Numbered from the stretch's first letter, positions 17,946 through 27,123 are shown. The stretch: DNA of 64,000 bases from Sandaracinus amylolyticus (GCF_021631985.1 NZ_CP070225.1:5828001-5892000), one strand, 5' to 3'. Program-made: numbers and translations. The notes: generated by a model not told the origin, from the sequence alone.

Positions 17946-19934
17946 ATGAGGGCTCGGACGCTCGGTCCGTATCGCATCGAGCGACGTCTCGCGACCGGCG
18001 GGATGGCCGAGGTGTTCGTGGCCCAGCGGCTCGGTCCCCACGGCTTCCAGAAGCGCGTGGCGCTCAAGTGCATCCTGCCGCAGCACGCGCGCGATCCCGA
18101 CTTCGTCGCGATGTTCATCGACGAGGCGCGCCTCGCGGCGCAGCTCGAGCACCCGTCGATCGTGCAGGTCTTCGACTTCGGCGAGGCCGACGGCGCGCTC
18201 TTCCTCGCGATGGAGTTCGTCGACGGGACGAACGTGAATCGCCTGCTGCGCGCGGTCGCCGCGAACCGCGAGGTGGTGCCGATCTCCGCCGCGCTGCACA
18301 TCGCGGCGGAGGCCGCGCGTGCGCTCGCCTACGCGCACCACCTGTGCGACGAGTCGGGCAAGCCGCTCACGATCGTGCATCGCGACGTGAGCCCCGCGAA
18401 CCTGCTGCTGACCAAGCGCGGCCACGTGAAGGTCGCGGACTTCGGCATCGCGCGCTGCGCGCAGAGCGATCACCGCACCGACGACGGTCACGTGCGCGGC
18501 AAGCTCGGGTACATGTCGCCCGAGCAGGTGAGCGGGCTCGACATCGACGGGCGGAGCGACGTCTTCACGCTCGGCACGGTGCTCGCGGAGATGTTGATCG
18601 GCGAGCCGCTCTTCGGCAGCGGAACCGATCTCGACGTGCTGCTGCGCATCCGCAACGCGGATCTCGGCGTGCTCGATCGCAAGGGACGCGCGGTGCCGCA
18701 GGACGTGCGCGCGGTGCTCTGCGCGGCGCTCGCGCGTCATCCCGACGATCGCCCCGAGGCGGGCGCGCTCGCCGAGGCGCTCGAGGATCTGATGCGCCGT
18801 CGCGGCAGCGCGGGGCGTGGCGCGCGCGAGCTCGCGCGGCTGCTGCACCGGCTCGATCTCGTCGCGAAGACGCCGCAGGACGAGGCCGCGCACGAGCCCG
18901 GCGCGAGGCCGACCGCCTACGTCGATCCGAGCGGCGGCGCGCGCACCGGAGCGACGGTGGAGACGCCGCTCGCGACGCGCGACATGCTCGGCAAGCTCGC
19001 GCTCGAGACGCCGAACTCGTGGGAGGTGCGGCTCGCCGACGGGCACACGATCGGGCCGCTCACGTTCCCAGAGCTCGTGCGGCGCATCGTGGCCGGCGAG
19101 GTCGACGAGCGCGCGCTGGTGAAGCGCGACGCGGGGCAGCTCGTGCCGAGCGGCGAGGTGCCCGAGCTGCAGCGTTATCTCGGGTCGCAGGCGCTGCGCT
19201 GGAACCCCGCGGAGATCCGCGACGCCGATCGCCGCGGGCTCGTGATGCCCGGCGGCGTGCTCGGGCTCGTGCACCGCATCACGTCGGATCGCGAGACCGG
19301 CGTGCTGCACCTGTGGGACGGGCAGCGGCGCAAGAAGGTGTACTTCGTCGACGGTCGGCCCGACTTCGTCGCGTCGACTGTGAAGAAGGAGATGCTCGGC
19401 GAGTATCTCGTGCAGCGCGGCGTGTGCCTCCGCATGGAGGTCGACATGGCGCTCGCGCTCCTGCCGCGATACGGCGGGCGGCTCGGCGATGCGCTCGTCG
19501 GGCTCGGTGTGCTGCGGCCGGTCGAGCTCTACCGCGCGATCTCGGGGCAGGTGCGCGAGCGCTACCTCGAGATCTTCCGGTGGCGCAACGGACAGTGGGC
19601 GTTCCGCGCCGGCGTGCGATCGGAAGAAGAGACGTTCCCGCTCGAGCAGGGCGCGCACGAGCTGCTGCGCGATGCGGCGCTCGCGGCGGACACCTCGGAG
19701 ATCGAGGCGGCGCTCTCGGACGTGCGCGAGCGCGTGCTCTCCCGCGAGTCGCGTCCGCCCGCGCCGCCGAGCGCATACGGGCTGCCCGAGCCCTGGCTCC
19801 GTCTGCTCGACGTGCGGGGCGACATGACGCTCGGGAGCATCGTCGCGCGCGAGACCGCGAGCGGCGGCGACGTCGAAGACGTGTACCGCGCCTTCTACCT
19901 CGGTCTATCCTGCCGGCTGGTGAAGGCCGCCTGA
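17946..19934 (+). CDS. Ser/Thr protein kinase with GYF_2-like and PATAN (DUF4388) domains
   Basis: 662 residues. Kinase domain residues 8-280: RRLATGGMAEVFVA, VALKCI, IVHRDVSPANLL (near 145), VADFGIARC (near 163), LGYMSPEQ. Around residues 355-415, WEVRLADGHTIGPLTFPEL matches the GYF_2/DUF4339 type of interaction module. Residues about 435-560 match the PATAN/DUF4388 fold found in myxobacterial signalling proteins (GVLGLVHRI, RRKKVYFVDGRPDFVAS, GRLGDALVGLGVL). No membrane segment. The ATG has GGAGG five bases upstream. The extra domains imply that it is recruited to a complex rather than sensing outside signals directly. Confidence 0.92.
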   Translation: MRARTLGPYRIERRLATGGMAEVFVAQRLGPHGFQKRVALKCILPQHARDPDFVAMFIDEARLAAQLEHPSIVQVFDFGEADGALFLAMEFVDGTNVNRLLRAVAANREVVPISAALHIAAEAARALAYAHHLCDESGKPLTIVHRDVSPANLLLTKRGHVKVADFGIARCAQSDHRTDDGHVRGKLGYMSPEQVSGLDIDGRSDVFTLGTVLAEMLIGEPLFGSGTDLDVLLRIRNADLGVLDRKGRAVPQDVRAVLCAALARHPDDRPEAGALAEALEDLMRRRGSAGRGARELARLLHRLDLVAKTPQDEAAHEPGARPTAYVDPSGGARTGATVETPLATRDMLGKLALETPNSWEVRLADGHTIGPLTFPELVRRIVAGEVDERALVKRDAGQLVPSGEVPELQRYLGSQALRWNPAEIRDADRRGLVMPGGVLGLVHRITSDRETGVLHLWDGQRRKKVYFVDGRPDFVASTVKKEMLGEYLVQRGVCLRMEVDMALALLPRYGGRLGDALVGLGVLRPVELYRAISGQVRERYLEIFRWRNGQWAFRAGVRSEEETFPLEQGAHELLRDAALAADTSEIEAALSDVRERVLSRESRPPAPPSAYGLPEPWLRLLDVRGDMTLGSIVARETASGGDVEDVYRAFYLGLSCRLVKAA

Positions 19935-19971
19935 GGCCTTCGCGGAAGCCGGACCGGACCGGGAGGACGTA

Positions 19972-21327
19972 TTGAGAGGTGGATCGCGCAGGGCGCGCGG
20001 GCGCGCGCTCGTGCTGCGTATCGCTCTCTGCTGTGTGAGCGCGATCGTCGTGGCGGTGTTGCTCGGCGCGTGCGCGGGTCCAGCGCGCGGCGCCACGTCG
20101 ACGGCCCTCGAGCGCGGTGCGCTCGTGGAGGCGCTCGACGGGTACGATCGCATGCGCCAGCTCGACGGGCCGGATCGCGAGCTGCTCGGGCGCATCGCGG
20201 CGCTGCTGCTCGAGCAGGAGGCGGGCGGCGCGGATCGCGAGCTGCGACGGCAGGCGATCCAGGAGCTCGCGGGCTCGGGCACCGCCGGTGAGCCGGTGCT
20301 GCAGCGCATCGCGCACGGCGAGGGTCCGTCGCGCGTGCTCGCGCTCGAGGCGCTCGCGCGGCGAGGGGACGATCGGGCCGCGCTCGAGCTGCGATCGTTC
20401 GCGGACGACGAGGACGCGGACGCGCGCGCGGCATCGGTGCTGGGGATGGATCCCGAGGAGGATCGTGACGCGTTGCTCGAGGCGATCCGCTGGCCGAGCC
20501 CGCGCGCGAGGGAGAACGCGGCATCGAAGCTCGCGGTGCTGGTGCCCGAGGGCGCCGCGCGCGCGGCGCTCGAGGAGACGAGCCGCGTCGATCCCGAGCC
20601 CGCGGTGCGCGCGGCTGCGGTGCGCGCGCTCGGTGGTTATGGCCCGCCGGCGCTGGTCGCGCTGCGCGAGCGTCTCTCGGATCCGGTGCCGAGCGTGCGC
20701 ATGGCCGCGGTGGACGCGCTGATCCGCGCCGATCGCGATCAGGCGTGGACGGCGCTGGGCTCGCTCTTCGAGACGCCGCCGAGCTCGCAGGGGATCGAGG
20801 CCGCGCGCTTGATGTTGGTGCGGGCGCGCCAGGGCGACGAGGATCGCGGAGCGCGCGCGTACTTGCTCTCGGCGCTGCGCGCGGGCGAGCCCTCGCTGCG
20901 CTCGCAGGCCGGTGTCGCGCTGGTCTCGCTCGAGCCGAGCGAGGATCTCCGGGGCGCGCTGCACGAGGCGCTGGAGGGCGAGGACGATCCCGGCGCGAAG
21001 CTCTCGATCGCGCGCGCGCTGATGGAGCAGGACGGCGCGGAGGACGAAGCGCGGCGCGCGCTGCGCGCGCTGATGCAGAGCGGGCTCGAGATGAGCGCGC
21101 TGCAGTCGGCCGCGGTGCTCGCGGAGGACGGCGACGACGAGGCGAGGTCGATCCTGTCGGCGTTCCTGCACCGGCCCGATCCCGTGCTGCGGCGTGCGGC
21201 GGCGCGCGCGCTCGCGCGTGATGCGATGCGCCCCGACGACGCGCGCGAGGCGATGCGCGATCACGACGCGCAGGTGCGGATCGGCGCGGCGGGCGCGATC
21301 CTCGCAGCGTCGAACGCGGACGCGTGA
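19972..21327 (+). CDS. HEAT-repeat lipoprotein
   Basis: 451 residues. The best start is a TTG at 19972, with GGGAGG five bases upstream and a lipoprotein signal (IVVAVLLGAC) beginning soon after. The mature protein is almost entirely short alpha-helical repeats typical of HEAT/PBS-lyase repeats, for example PAVRAAAVRALGGYG, PSVRMAAVDALIRAD and PVLRRAAARALAR at roughly 30-residue spacing. Such proteins are scaffolds for protein binding; no enzyme motif. It follows the kinase by 37 bases and may be co-transcribed. Confidence 0.85.
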   Translation: MRGGSRRARGRALVLRIALCCVSAIVVAVLLGACAGPARGATSTALERGALVEALDGYDRMRQLDGPDRELLGRIAALLLEQEAGGADRELRRQAIQELAGSGTAGEPVLQRIAHGEGPSRVLALEALARRGDDRAALELRSFADDEDADARAASVLGMDPEEDRDALLEAIRWPSPRARENAASKLAVLVPEGAARAALEETSRVDPEPAVRAAAVRALGGYGPPALVALRERLSDPVPSVRMAAVDALIRADRDQAWTALGSLFETPPSSQGIEAARLMLVRARQGDEDRGARAYLLSALRAGEPSLRSQAGVALVSLEPSEDLRGALHEALEGEDDPGAKLSIARALMEQDGAEDEARRALRALMQSGLEMSALQSAAVLAEDGDDEARSILSAFLHRPDPVLRRAAARALARDAMRPDDAREAMRDHDAQVRIGAAGAILAASNADA

Positions 21328-21345
21328 GGTAGAGTCGAGGCAGGC

Positions 21346-21744
21346 ATGTACAAGCACATCCTCGCGGCCACCGACTTCTCGGATCTGGGCGATCGCGCGC
21401 TGCAGAAGGCGTCGGAGCTCGCGATCCAGCTCGGTGCGAAGCTGACCTTCGTGCACGTGATGGTGTCGGAGGACAGCGCGAGCCCGATGTACGCCCAGCA
21501 CGAGGTGCGCGCGCACGTGAAGAAGCTCGGCGAGCGCATGCCGCAGCACCACGACGTGCAGGTCGAGCTCGAGGTGCGCGTGGGCGATGCGCCGACCGAG
21601 ATCCTCGCGGCCGCGGAGGCGCACGACGCGGACCTGATCGTGATCGCGACGCGCGGCGAGCGTGGGTTCGCGGAGTGGCTGCTCGGCTCGACCGCGGAGC
21701 GCGTGGTGCGGAACGCGCGTCGCGACGTGCTGATCGTGACCTGA
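21346..21744 (+). CDS. Universal stress protein (UspA family)
   Basis: 132 residues, single Usp domain. The start MYKHILAATDFSDLGDRAL is diagnostic, with the Asp of ATD near residue 10. The nucleotide-binding signature near the C-terminus, TRGERGFAEWLLGST, is of the ATP-binding type. Cytoplasmic; family members are made under stress and growth arrest. It lies 18 bases after the HEAT gene with an AGGCAGG-like ribosome site, and converges with the peptidase gene (1-base gap). Confidence 0.95.
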   Translation: MYKHILAATDFSDLGDRALQKASELAIQLGAKLTFVHVMVSEDSASPMYAQHEVRAHVKKLGERMPQHHDVQVELEVRVGDAPTEILAAAEAHDADLIVIATRGERGFAEWLLGSTAERVVRNARRDVLIVT

Positions 21745-21745
21745 C

Positions 21746-22738
21746 CTAACGCGAGCGGACGCGCGGGGGCGGCGGGAGCGAGGGCATGCGCGCGTCGAGC
21801 TCGCGCGTGAGCGCGTCGACGATCGAGTCGGCGTCGAGCTCGAGCTCGTCGTCGCTCGGGCGCGGAGGCGGCGGCGCGGGCGCGTCGGGGGTCGGCACGC
21901 GGCGGATGCGCGCAGCGCGCGGCGGTGCGTCCTCGGGCGTGGCGCGCGGAGGCTCGCCGGGGCCGCTCGCGTCGACCCAGCGCGTCGCCCGCGTGCGCAC
22001 GTCGAGGTGGAGGAACGCGCCCGCAGGGTAGAGGCCGACGCCGGTGCGATCGAAGCGCGAGACGAGCTCGTGCACCGCGTCGAGGCTCGCGCCGGTGACG
22101 CGCAGATCGAGCGCGAGGCCGTGGAGGTGCCGGCTGCCGGGGCGTGCGTCGGGACGATCGCCGGAGAGGATCTCGATCGCGTGGCCGGGGAAGCGATTGG
22201 CGATGACCCGCAGGCGCTCCAGCAGGCCGGGATGGAGGCGGCGGATCGAGGGCGCGATCCAAGTGGGATCGTTCGCGTGCGCGACGAGGGTCGCGGCATC
22301 GGGCAGCGGCGCGCTCGGCGGTCGCGCGAGGATGCTGAGCGCGACGAGGCTCTCGGCGTGCGGTCGACCCTCGCAGTCGAGCAGCACGAGCGAGCGGCGC
22401 TCGGTCCCTCGCACGAGCGTGACCGGCGCAGGGCACGCGGACGGAGCAGGCGGCAGCGCGGCGGGCTCGGGCGCGCGCGGACGCGGCGGAGGCGGCGGCG
22501 TGATCGCGACGCGCGGTGGCGGCGGCGGGGTGATCGCGACGCGCGGTGGAGGCGGCGGCGTGGGCGGGGTCGCGGCGGCGCGCGCGCACGCGCTCTCGCT
22601 CATGCCCGCAGGGCACACCGGTCGCGCGACGAGCGGCGCGCGCTCGCTCGGCGGCGCGTAGATGACGGTCACGTCGGCGCGCGCGGACGACGGCAGCGCG
22701 AGCGCCGACACGAGCGCGATCAGGACGACGCGGTGCAT
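21746..22738 (-). CDS. Secreted M15/DUF882-type peptidase-like protein
   Basis: 330 residues with an N-terminal signal (MHRVVLIALVSALALPSSARA). A Pro-rich spacer contains three tandem copies of a PPPPPRVAIT-like unit (about residues 60-90). The folded region (about 95-250) carries the zinc-ligand pattern of M15_3/DUF882 proteins: SRHLHGLALDLRV (His and Asp) and AFLHLDV (His), after HPGLLERLRVIANRFPG. Such enzymes cut peptidoglycan cross-links, acting in the periplasm. The C-terminal 80 residues are again Pro/Arg-rich. Activity is inferred; no substrate evidence. Confidence 0.8.
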   Translation of the reverse strand: MHRVVLIALVSALALPSSARADVTVIYAPPSERAPLVARPVCPAGMSESACARAAATPPTPPPPPRVAITPPPPPRVAITPPPPPRPRAPEPAALPPAPSACPAPVTLVRGTERRSLVLLDCEGRPHAESLVALSILARPPSAPLPDAATLVAHANDPTWIAPSIRRLHPGLLERLRVIANRFPGHAIEILSGDRPDARPGSRHLHGLALDLRVTGASLDAVHELVSRFDRTGVGLYPAGAFLHLDVRTRATRWVDASGPGEPPRATPEDAPPRAARIRRVPTPDAPAPPPPRPSDDELELDADSIVDALTRELDARMPSLPPPPRVRSR

Positions 22739-22792
22739 CGACCGAATGGTCCCGTGCTCGCTCGTGATCGATCCAGAAAACGGATCGCGAGG

Positions 22793-23143
22793 TCAGACCA
22801 GGCGCTCGTCCTGGGGATCGAAGCAGACGAGGCCATGCTCCGCCGCGAGCTGCGACACCACGCGCAGGACGACCTCGGCGTAGTCCCATCGCACGTGGGG
22901 GTAGAGCAGCGGCCCGCGCTGATCGCAGTCGATCGGAGACAGAGCCCAGACGCGATCTTCCGGCGCGTCATCGGGGAATCGCGCACGCACGGCGTCGATC
23001 AGCGCGCGCACGCGAGCCGGGGTCGGCTCGTCGTGCTCGGGCTCTCGTTCGAGGTAACGATTCGCGAGCGATGCGAACGTGCTCGCGGCGTCATCGTCGT
23101 CGCGAGGACGTGGCCCCTCCCAGACTGCGATGTCGAAGCTCAT
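22793..23143 (-). CDS. Conserved hypothetical protein
   Basis: 116 acidic residues starting MSFDIAVWEGPRP, an opening I recall from small uncharacterised proteins of actinobacteria and myxobacteria. Later segments are WALSPIDCDQRGP and YAEVVLRVVSQLAAEHGL, consistent with an alpha/beta fold. No signal peptide or membrane segment. It sits 17 bases downstream of the gamma-glutamylcyclotransferase-like gene on the same strand and likely shares its transcript. Function unknown. Confidence 0.68.
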   Translation of the reverse strand: MSFDIAVWEGPRPRDDDDAASTFASLANRYLEREPEHDEPTPARVRALIDAVRARFPDDAPEDRVWALSPIDCDQRGPLLYPHVRWDYAEVVLRVVSQLAAEHGLVCFDPQDERLV

Positions 23144-23161
23144 GCCGCGAGCACAGGCGCA

Positions 23162-23680
23162 CTACTCCGGTGCGCGGCGCAGGACGCGATCGAGCGCTTC
23201 GATGATCCACGGCACCGCGTCGGAGACGCCGGGGACGTGCGCGGTGGGGATGCGCTCGAGCTCGTCGATCCACGACGCGGGCAGGCCGTGCTCGCGCGCG
23301 CCGCGCACCAGGAGATCGCGATATCGACGGGAGGGTCGCAGGCCGAGCGTCGGAGTACGGGTCACGTACACGAACGCGCGCATCACGCGTTCGCGCGCGT
23401 GCACCTCGCGCTCGACGCGCGCGTAGCCCGCGGACTCGTGGCGATCGAGGCGCTCCATGTCGTCGTCGTGCAGCACGTGCAGCACGCCGTGCACGGTCGC
23501 GCCGAGCTGCGGGAGGACGCTCGCGAACGCGGGCTCGATCAGCGGGATCCCGCGCTGCACGAACGCGAGGCGATGATCACGCAGCGACGCGGCCTCGCTC
23601 GAGATCGGTCGGATGCGCCGGCGTCGCACCAGCACGTCGCGGCACGTGTTCGCCCCGAACGCGAAGTACGCGACGCTCAT
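23162..23680 (-). CDS. Gamma-glutamylcyclotransferase-like protein
   Basis: 172 residues with the GGCT/BtrG fold. The start MSVAYFAFGANTCRDVL contains the substrate loop (YGSN-like FAFGAN). The expected catalytic Glu is in LDRHESAGYARVEREV (near residue 84), matching the D-x-x-E-x-x-x-Y pattern. Members release 5-oxoproline from gamma-glutamyl peptides or related amines. The start overlaps the upstream lipoprotein stop (ATGA). A longer frame upstream of 23680 is out of phase with that lipoprotein and is not used. Confidence 0.82.
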   Translation of the reverse strand: MSVAYFAFGANTCRDVLVRRRRIRPISSEAASLRDHRLAFVQRGIPLIEPAFASVLPQLGATVHGVLHVLHDDDMERLDRHESAGYARVEREVHARERVMRAFVYVTRTPTLGLRPSRRYRDLLVRGAREHGLPASWIDELERIPTAHVPGVSDAVPWIIEALDRVLRRAPE

Positions 23681-24252
23681 CGCCCGAGCGCTTCGAGCGA
23701 CGCGAAGGGGAACGTCTCGAGCACGTCGACCGCTTCTTCGGGAACGCTCGCCGGCGCGATCGTGAGCGCGACGACGAAGCGATCCGCGACCACGACCTGC
23801 GCTTCGCTGGTCGACGTTCCCGGGACCCACGACGCGAGCGCGGGACGTCCTGCGATGCCCGTCGGGACGAGCTCGACCGGCGCCTCGGGCTCGGCGGCCA
23901 TCGGGATGCGCTGCGCTGCCGCGAACCCCGCGACGAGATCGGGCGCGCGCTGCGCGTCGACGACTCGCACCGTCGCGCGCCGCTCTCCGTCGGCGTACTG
24001 CACGCTCACGCGCGTGGTCGGGGTCACGCCGAGCTCGACGTGCGGCTCGGGCGCGCCCGTCGCCTCGAAAGAGCCGAGCCGCTGCGGCAGCGCGCCCGCG
24101 AGCGCGCTCGGTGCGACGAGCCCTGCGGGCGTGCTCGGCGCGCTCGGCGTGGGACGTGCGGGCGGCGTGGGCGCGGGCTCGCTCTCGCGCGGACGTTCGC
24201 ACGCGAGCGAGAGCCAGAGTATCGAGACCAGGAGCGCGGTGCGGGAGCGCAC
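23677..24252 (-). CDS. Hypothetical lipoprotein
   Basis: 191 residues from a GTG. The signal LLVSILWLSLAC gives a lipobox Cys at about residue 18, followed by a Pro/Thr/Ala linker (APTPPARPTPSAP). The globular part (about 50-190) has alternating beta-type segments (EPHVELGVTPTTRVSVQY, FVVALTIAPASVP); no known family was recognised. It is the first gene of a three-gene minus-strand unit and divergent from the amine oxidase operon. Probably anchored in the outer or inner membrane facing the periplasm. Confidence 0.72.
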   Translation of the reverse strand: MRSRTALLVSILWLSLACERPRESEPAPTPPARPTPSAPSTPAGLVAPSALAGALPQRLGSFEATGAPEPHVELGVTPTTRVSVQYADGERRATVRVVDAQRAPDLVAGFAAAQRIPMAAEPEAPVELVPTGIAGRPALASWVPGTSTSEAQVVVADRFVVALTIAPASVPEEAVDVLETFPFASLEALGR

Positions 24253-24317
24253 GGCGCGAGGGTAGCGGGGATCACGCGCCCGGGAGAAGCGCGCGACGTC
24301 GTGGTAGGAGTCGCGAA

Positions 24318-25667
24318 ATGGCGCCGCGGCGATTCGGCCCTTCCGATCGAGAGCGAGTGACGCTGCGCGTCGATGGCGACGACGTGCCCGCGCTGCGCGG
24401 TGAGCCGATCGCGATCGCGCTCGCAGCAGCGGGGCGTGTCGTGCTCGGTCGCAGCGTGAAGTACCACCGGCCTCGCGGTGCGAGCTGCTACGCGGGGCGC
24501 TGCGACGGTTGCTTGATGCGCGTCGACGGCGCGCCGAGCCGCATGACGTGTCGCGTGCCCGCCGAGCACGGCATGGTCGTCGAGACCCAGAACGTGCTCG
24601 GCACCGCGGAGATGGATCTGCTCGCCGCGACCGACTGGTTCTTCCCGGGCGGGATGAACCACCACGAGATGTTCACGTGGAGCAAGCCGGTGAACCGCGT
24701 GATGCAGAGCGTCGCGCGCCGCATCGCCGGTGTCGGCAAGCTGCCCGACGAGCCGAGCGCGCCGGTCGAGCCGCAGCGGCGCGAGTGCGACGTGCTGGTG
24801 ATCGGCGCGGGCCCGAGCGGGCTCGCAGCGGCGGCGGAGTGTGCGCGGCTCGGGCTGCGGGTGATCGTCGCGGACGAGGAGACGCGCGCGGGAGGACACC
24901 TCGCGCACACGCCGGGCGTGGTGCGCACCGCGGAGGACGAAGCGCCGCTCGACGCGCGGGTCGTCGCGGAGCGGCTCGCGAACCGCGCCATCGAGCGGGG
25001 CGCGGAGCTCGCGCTCGGGTGCTCGGTGGTCGCGATCGACGACGAAGATCCGTCGGTGCTCGTCGCGCTGGCCGATGCGCCCGACGCGCTGGTGCGCGTC
25101 GAGGCGCGGCGCGTGATCGTCGCGCAGGGTCGGCACGAGGGCGCGTGGGCGTTCGAGGGCAACGATCTGCCCGGCGTGATCGGGAGCGACGCGGCGTGTC
25201 GACTGCTCGCCCACGGTGTGCTCCCGGGCGAGCGCGTGGTGATCGCGGGGCCGACGAGCGCGAGCGCACCGGGAAGCGCGCGGCTGCGTGCGCTCGCCGC
25301 GGCGCTCGAGGGCGCGGGCGCGAGCGTGATCGGGAACTTCGAGATCTCGGCGATCGAGCGGGCGCACGGGCGCGCCGGCATCGATCGCGTGGACGTGCGC
25401 ACCGTCGGCGGCATCGAGTCGCTCGAGTGCGACGCGCTGGTGATCGCACCGCCGAGCAGCGCGGTGTACGAGCTCGCGTCGCAGGCCGGCGCCGACGTGG
25501 TGTGGCGCGAGGGCGGCTTCGAGGTCGACGCGTCGCACGACGACGGAGCGACGCGCTCGCCGCGCGTGCGGGTGATCGGTCGCGCATCGGGTGTTCCCTC
25601 GGTGCCCGCGGGGATCGCGCAGGGGATCGCGGCGGCGCGGGCGATCGCGCAGGAGTTGCAGCGATGA
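24318..25667 (+). CDS. Amine/imino-acid oxidase alpha-type subunit: [2Fe-2S] plus FAD domains fused
   Basis: 449 residues. The N-terminal 110 residues are a Fer2_4 domain with cysteines CYAGRCDGC and a further Cys in RMTCRVP, preceded by KYHRPRGASC, the hallmark opening of heterotetrameric sarcosine oxidase alpha and HcnA-type proteins. From residue 155 a pyridine-nucleotide/FAD domain begins (CDVLVIGAGPSGLAAAAEC), with a second dinucleotide region near 300 (GERVVIAGPTS). The folate-binding GCV_T half of true sarcosine oxidase alpha (about 950 residues) is absent. The arrangement fits HcnAB-, opine-oxidase- or hydroxyproline-dehydrogenase-type complexes. It is coupled by ATGA to the BFD gene. 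Confidence 0.9.
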   Translation: MAPRRFGPSDRERVTLRVDGDDVPALRGEPIAIALAAAGRVVLGRSVKYHRPRGASCYAGRCDGCLMRVDGAPSRMTCRVPAEHGMVVETQNVLGTAEMDLLAATDWFFPGGMNHHEMFTWSKPVNRVMQSVARRIAGVGKLPDEPSAPVEPQRRECDVLVIGAGPSGLAAAAECARLGLRVIVADEETRAGGHLAHTPGVVRTAEDEAPLDARVVAERLANRAIERGAELALGCSVVAIDDEDPSVLVALADAPDALVRVEARRVIVAQGRHEGAWAFEGNDLPGVIGSDAACRLLAHGVLPGERVVIAGPTSASAPGSARLRALAAALEGAGASVIGNFEISAIERAHGRAGIDRVDVRTVGGIESLECDALVIAPPSSAVYELASQAGADVVWREGGFEVDASHDDGATRSPRVRVIGRASGVPSVPAGIAQGIAAARAIAQELQR

Positions 25668-25939
25668 GCGACAAGATCCTGGCGTGTCGCTGCGAGGACG
25701 TGACGACGCACGAGATCGAAGAAGCGGTGCGCGCGGGACATCGCGATCTCGAGTCGCTCAAGCGCTACACCGGGTTCGGCACCGGGTGGTGCCAGGGCAA
25801 GCAGTGCGTCGCGCTCTGCGCGCGCCTGCTCGTCGAGCTCGGTGGCGATCCCCCCGACGCGCCGATCACGCCGCGCCCTCCGTTCCATCCGGTCTCGATC
25901 GCGCGGCTCGCGCGCTTGCTGCCCGAGGGGGACGAGTGA
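25664..25939 (+). CDS. BFD-like [2Fe-2S] protein
   Basis: 91 residues. The bacterioferritin-associated-ferredoxin-like domain has cysteines in ILACRCEDV and GWCQGKQC, the expected CxC plus CxxxxC-type pairs about 33 residues apart. In sarcosine/opine/proline oxidase complexes this domain is either fused to the alpha subunit or a small separate subunit that relays electrons. It overlaps both neighbours (ATGA before, GTGA after), so stoichiometric synthesis is likely. Confidence 0.9.
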   Translation: MSDKILACRCEDVTTHEIEEAVRAGHRDLESLKRYTGFGTGWCQGKQCVALCARLLVELGGDPPDAPITPRPPFHPVSIARLARLLPEGDE

Positions 25940-27123
25940 GCGCGCACTTCGAGCCGATCGCGGCGCCGCCCAAGCTGCTTCCCGATCGCGCCGACGTCGT
26001 GATCGTCGGCGGCGGGATCATGGGGCTCGCGATCGCGTGGAACCTCGCGCGCCTCGGACAGCAGCGCATCGTCGTCGTCGAGAAGAGCTACCTCTGCAGC
26101 GGCGCGTCGGGGCGCAACGGCGGAGGCGTGCGCGCGCAGTGGTCGAGCGAGACCAACGTGCGCCTGATGAAGCGCTCGATCGAGCTGTGCTCGGATTTCG
26201 CGACGAAGATGCGCATCAACGTGTGGTTCCGGCGCGGGGGATATCTGTTCCTCGCGCGGAGCGACGAGCGCGCGAAGCAGCTCGAGGAGAGCGCGCGGCT
26301 GCAGCGCGATCACGGCCTGCCGACGCGCATCGTCGATCGCGCGGAGATGAAGGAGATCGTCCCCGAGCTCGACGTCTCGCGCTTCGTCGCGGCGAGCTGG
26401 AACCCGCACGACGGAGTCGTGTTCCCGTGGCCCTTCGTGTGGGGCTACGCGCGCGCCTGCGAGAAGCTCGGTGTCGCGCTGCACACGCACACCGACGTGC
26501 GCGAGATCGAGACGACGAACGGACGCGTCAGCGGCGTGGTCACGTCGCGCGGGCGCATCGCGACGGATCGAGTGCTCGTGTGCGCGGGCGCGTGGTCTCC
26601 GGAGATCACGCGGATGGTGGGAGTCGAGCTGCCGAGTCATCCGCACCGACACGAGATCTGCTCGAGCGAGCCGCTCAAGCCGTTCTTGCGGCCACTGGTC
26701 GGTGATCTCGCGGACGGGCTCTATTTCTCGCAGTCGATGCGCGGCGAGATCGTCGGTGGGATCTCGAACGCGAAGGTGCCCGACGGAATCGATCAGCGAT
26801 CGTCGCTGCGCTTCCTGGGCCTCTATTCACGTGCTCTGTCGCGCGCGATGCCGGTGCTCGGAGAGGTGAAGATCCTCCGTCAGTGGGCCGGCTGTTACGA
26901 CATCACGCCGGATGGGAATCCGCTCGTCGGCGACGTCGACGAGGTGCCCGGCATGTACCTGATGAGCGGGTTCATGGGGCACGGCTTCATGATGGCGCCG
27001 GTGATGGGCGAGCTCTTCGCGCGCTGGCTCCTGCAGGGCGAGGAGCGGGAGCTCTTCGAGCGCTGGAACCTGCGCCGCTATCGCCTCGGCAAGCTGCTCA
27101 GCGAGACGATGATCCTCGGCTAG
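25936..27123 (+). CDS. FAD-dependent oxidase beta-type subunit (DAO family)
   Basis: 395 residues. Dinucleotide motif VVIVGGGIMGLAIAWNLA (near residue 20) and the covalent-flavin-region-like SGASGRNGGGVRAQW, both typical of sarcosine oxidase beta / glycine oxidase-type DAO proteins. The C-terminal GNPLVGDVDEVPGMYLMSG and GHGFMMAPVMG are the usual second FAD contact. It should remove hydride from an N-methyl, imino or opine-type amino acid, with electrons passing to the FAD and [2Fe-2S] domains of the two preceding genes. GTG start shares bases with the BFD stop. Exact substrate cannot be told. Confidence 0.92.
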   Translation: MSAHFEPIAAPPKLLPDRADVVIVGGGIMGLAIAWNLARLGQQRIVVVEKSYLCSGASGRNGGGVRAQWSSETNVRLMKRSIELCSDFATKMRINVWFRRGGYLFLARSDERAKQLEESARLQRDHGLPTRIVDRAEMKEIVPELDVSRFVAASWNPHDGVVFPWPFVWGYARACEKLGVALHTHTDVREIETTNGRVSGVVTSRGRIATDRVLVCAGAWSPEITRMVGVELPSHPHRHEICSSEPLKPFLRPLVGDLADGLYFSQSMRGEIVGGISNAKVPDGIDQRSSLRFLGLYSRALSRAMPVLGEVKILRQWAGCYDITPDGNPLVGDVDEVPGMYLMSGFMGHGFMMAPVMGELFARWLLQGEERELFERWNLRRYRLGKLLSETMILG

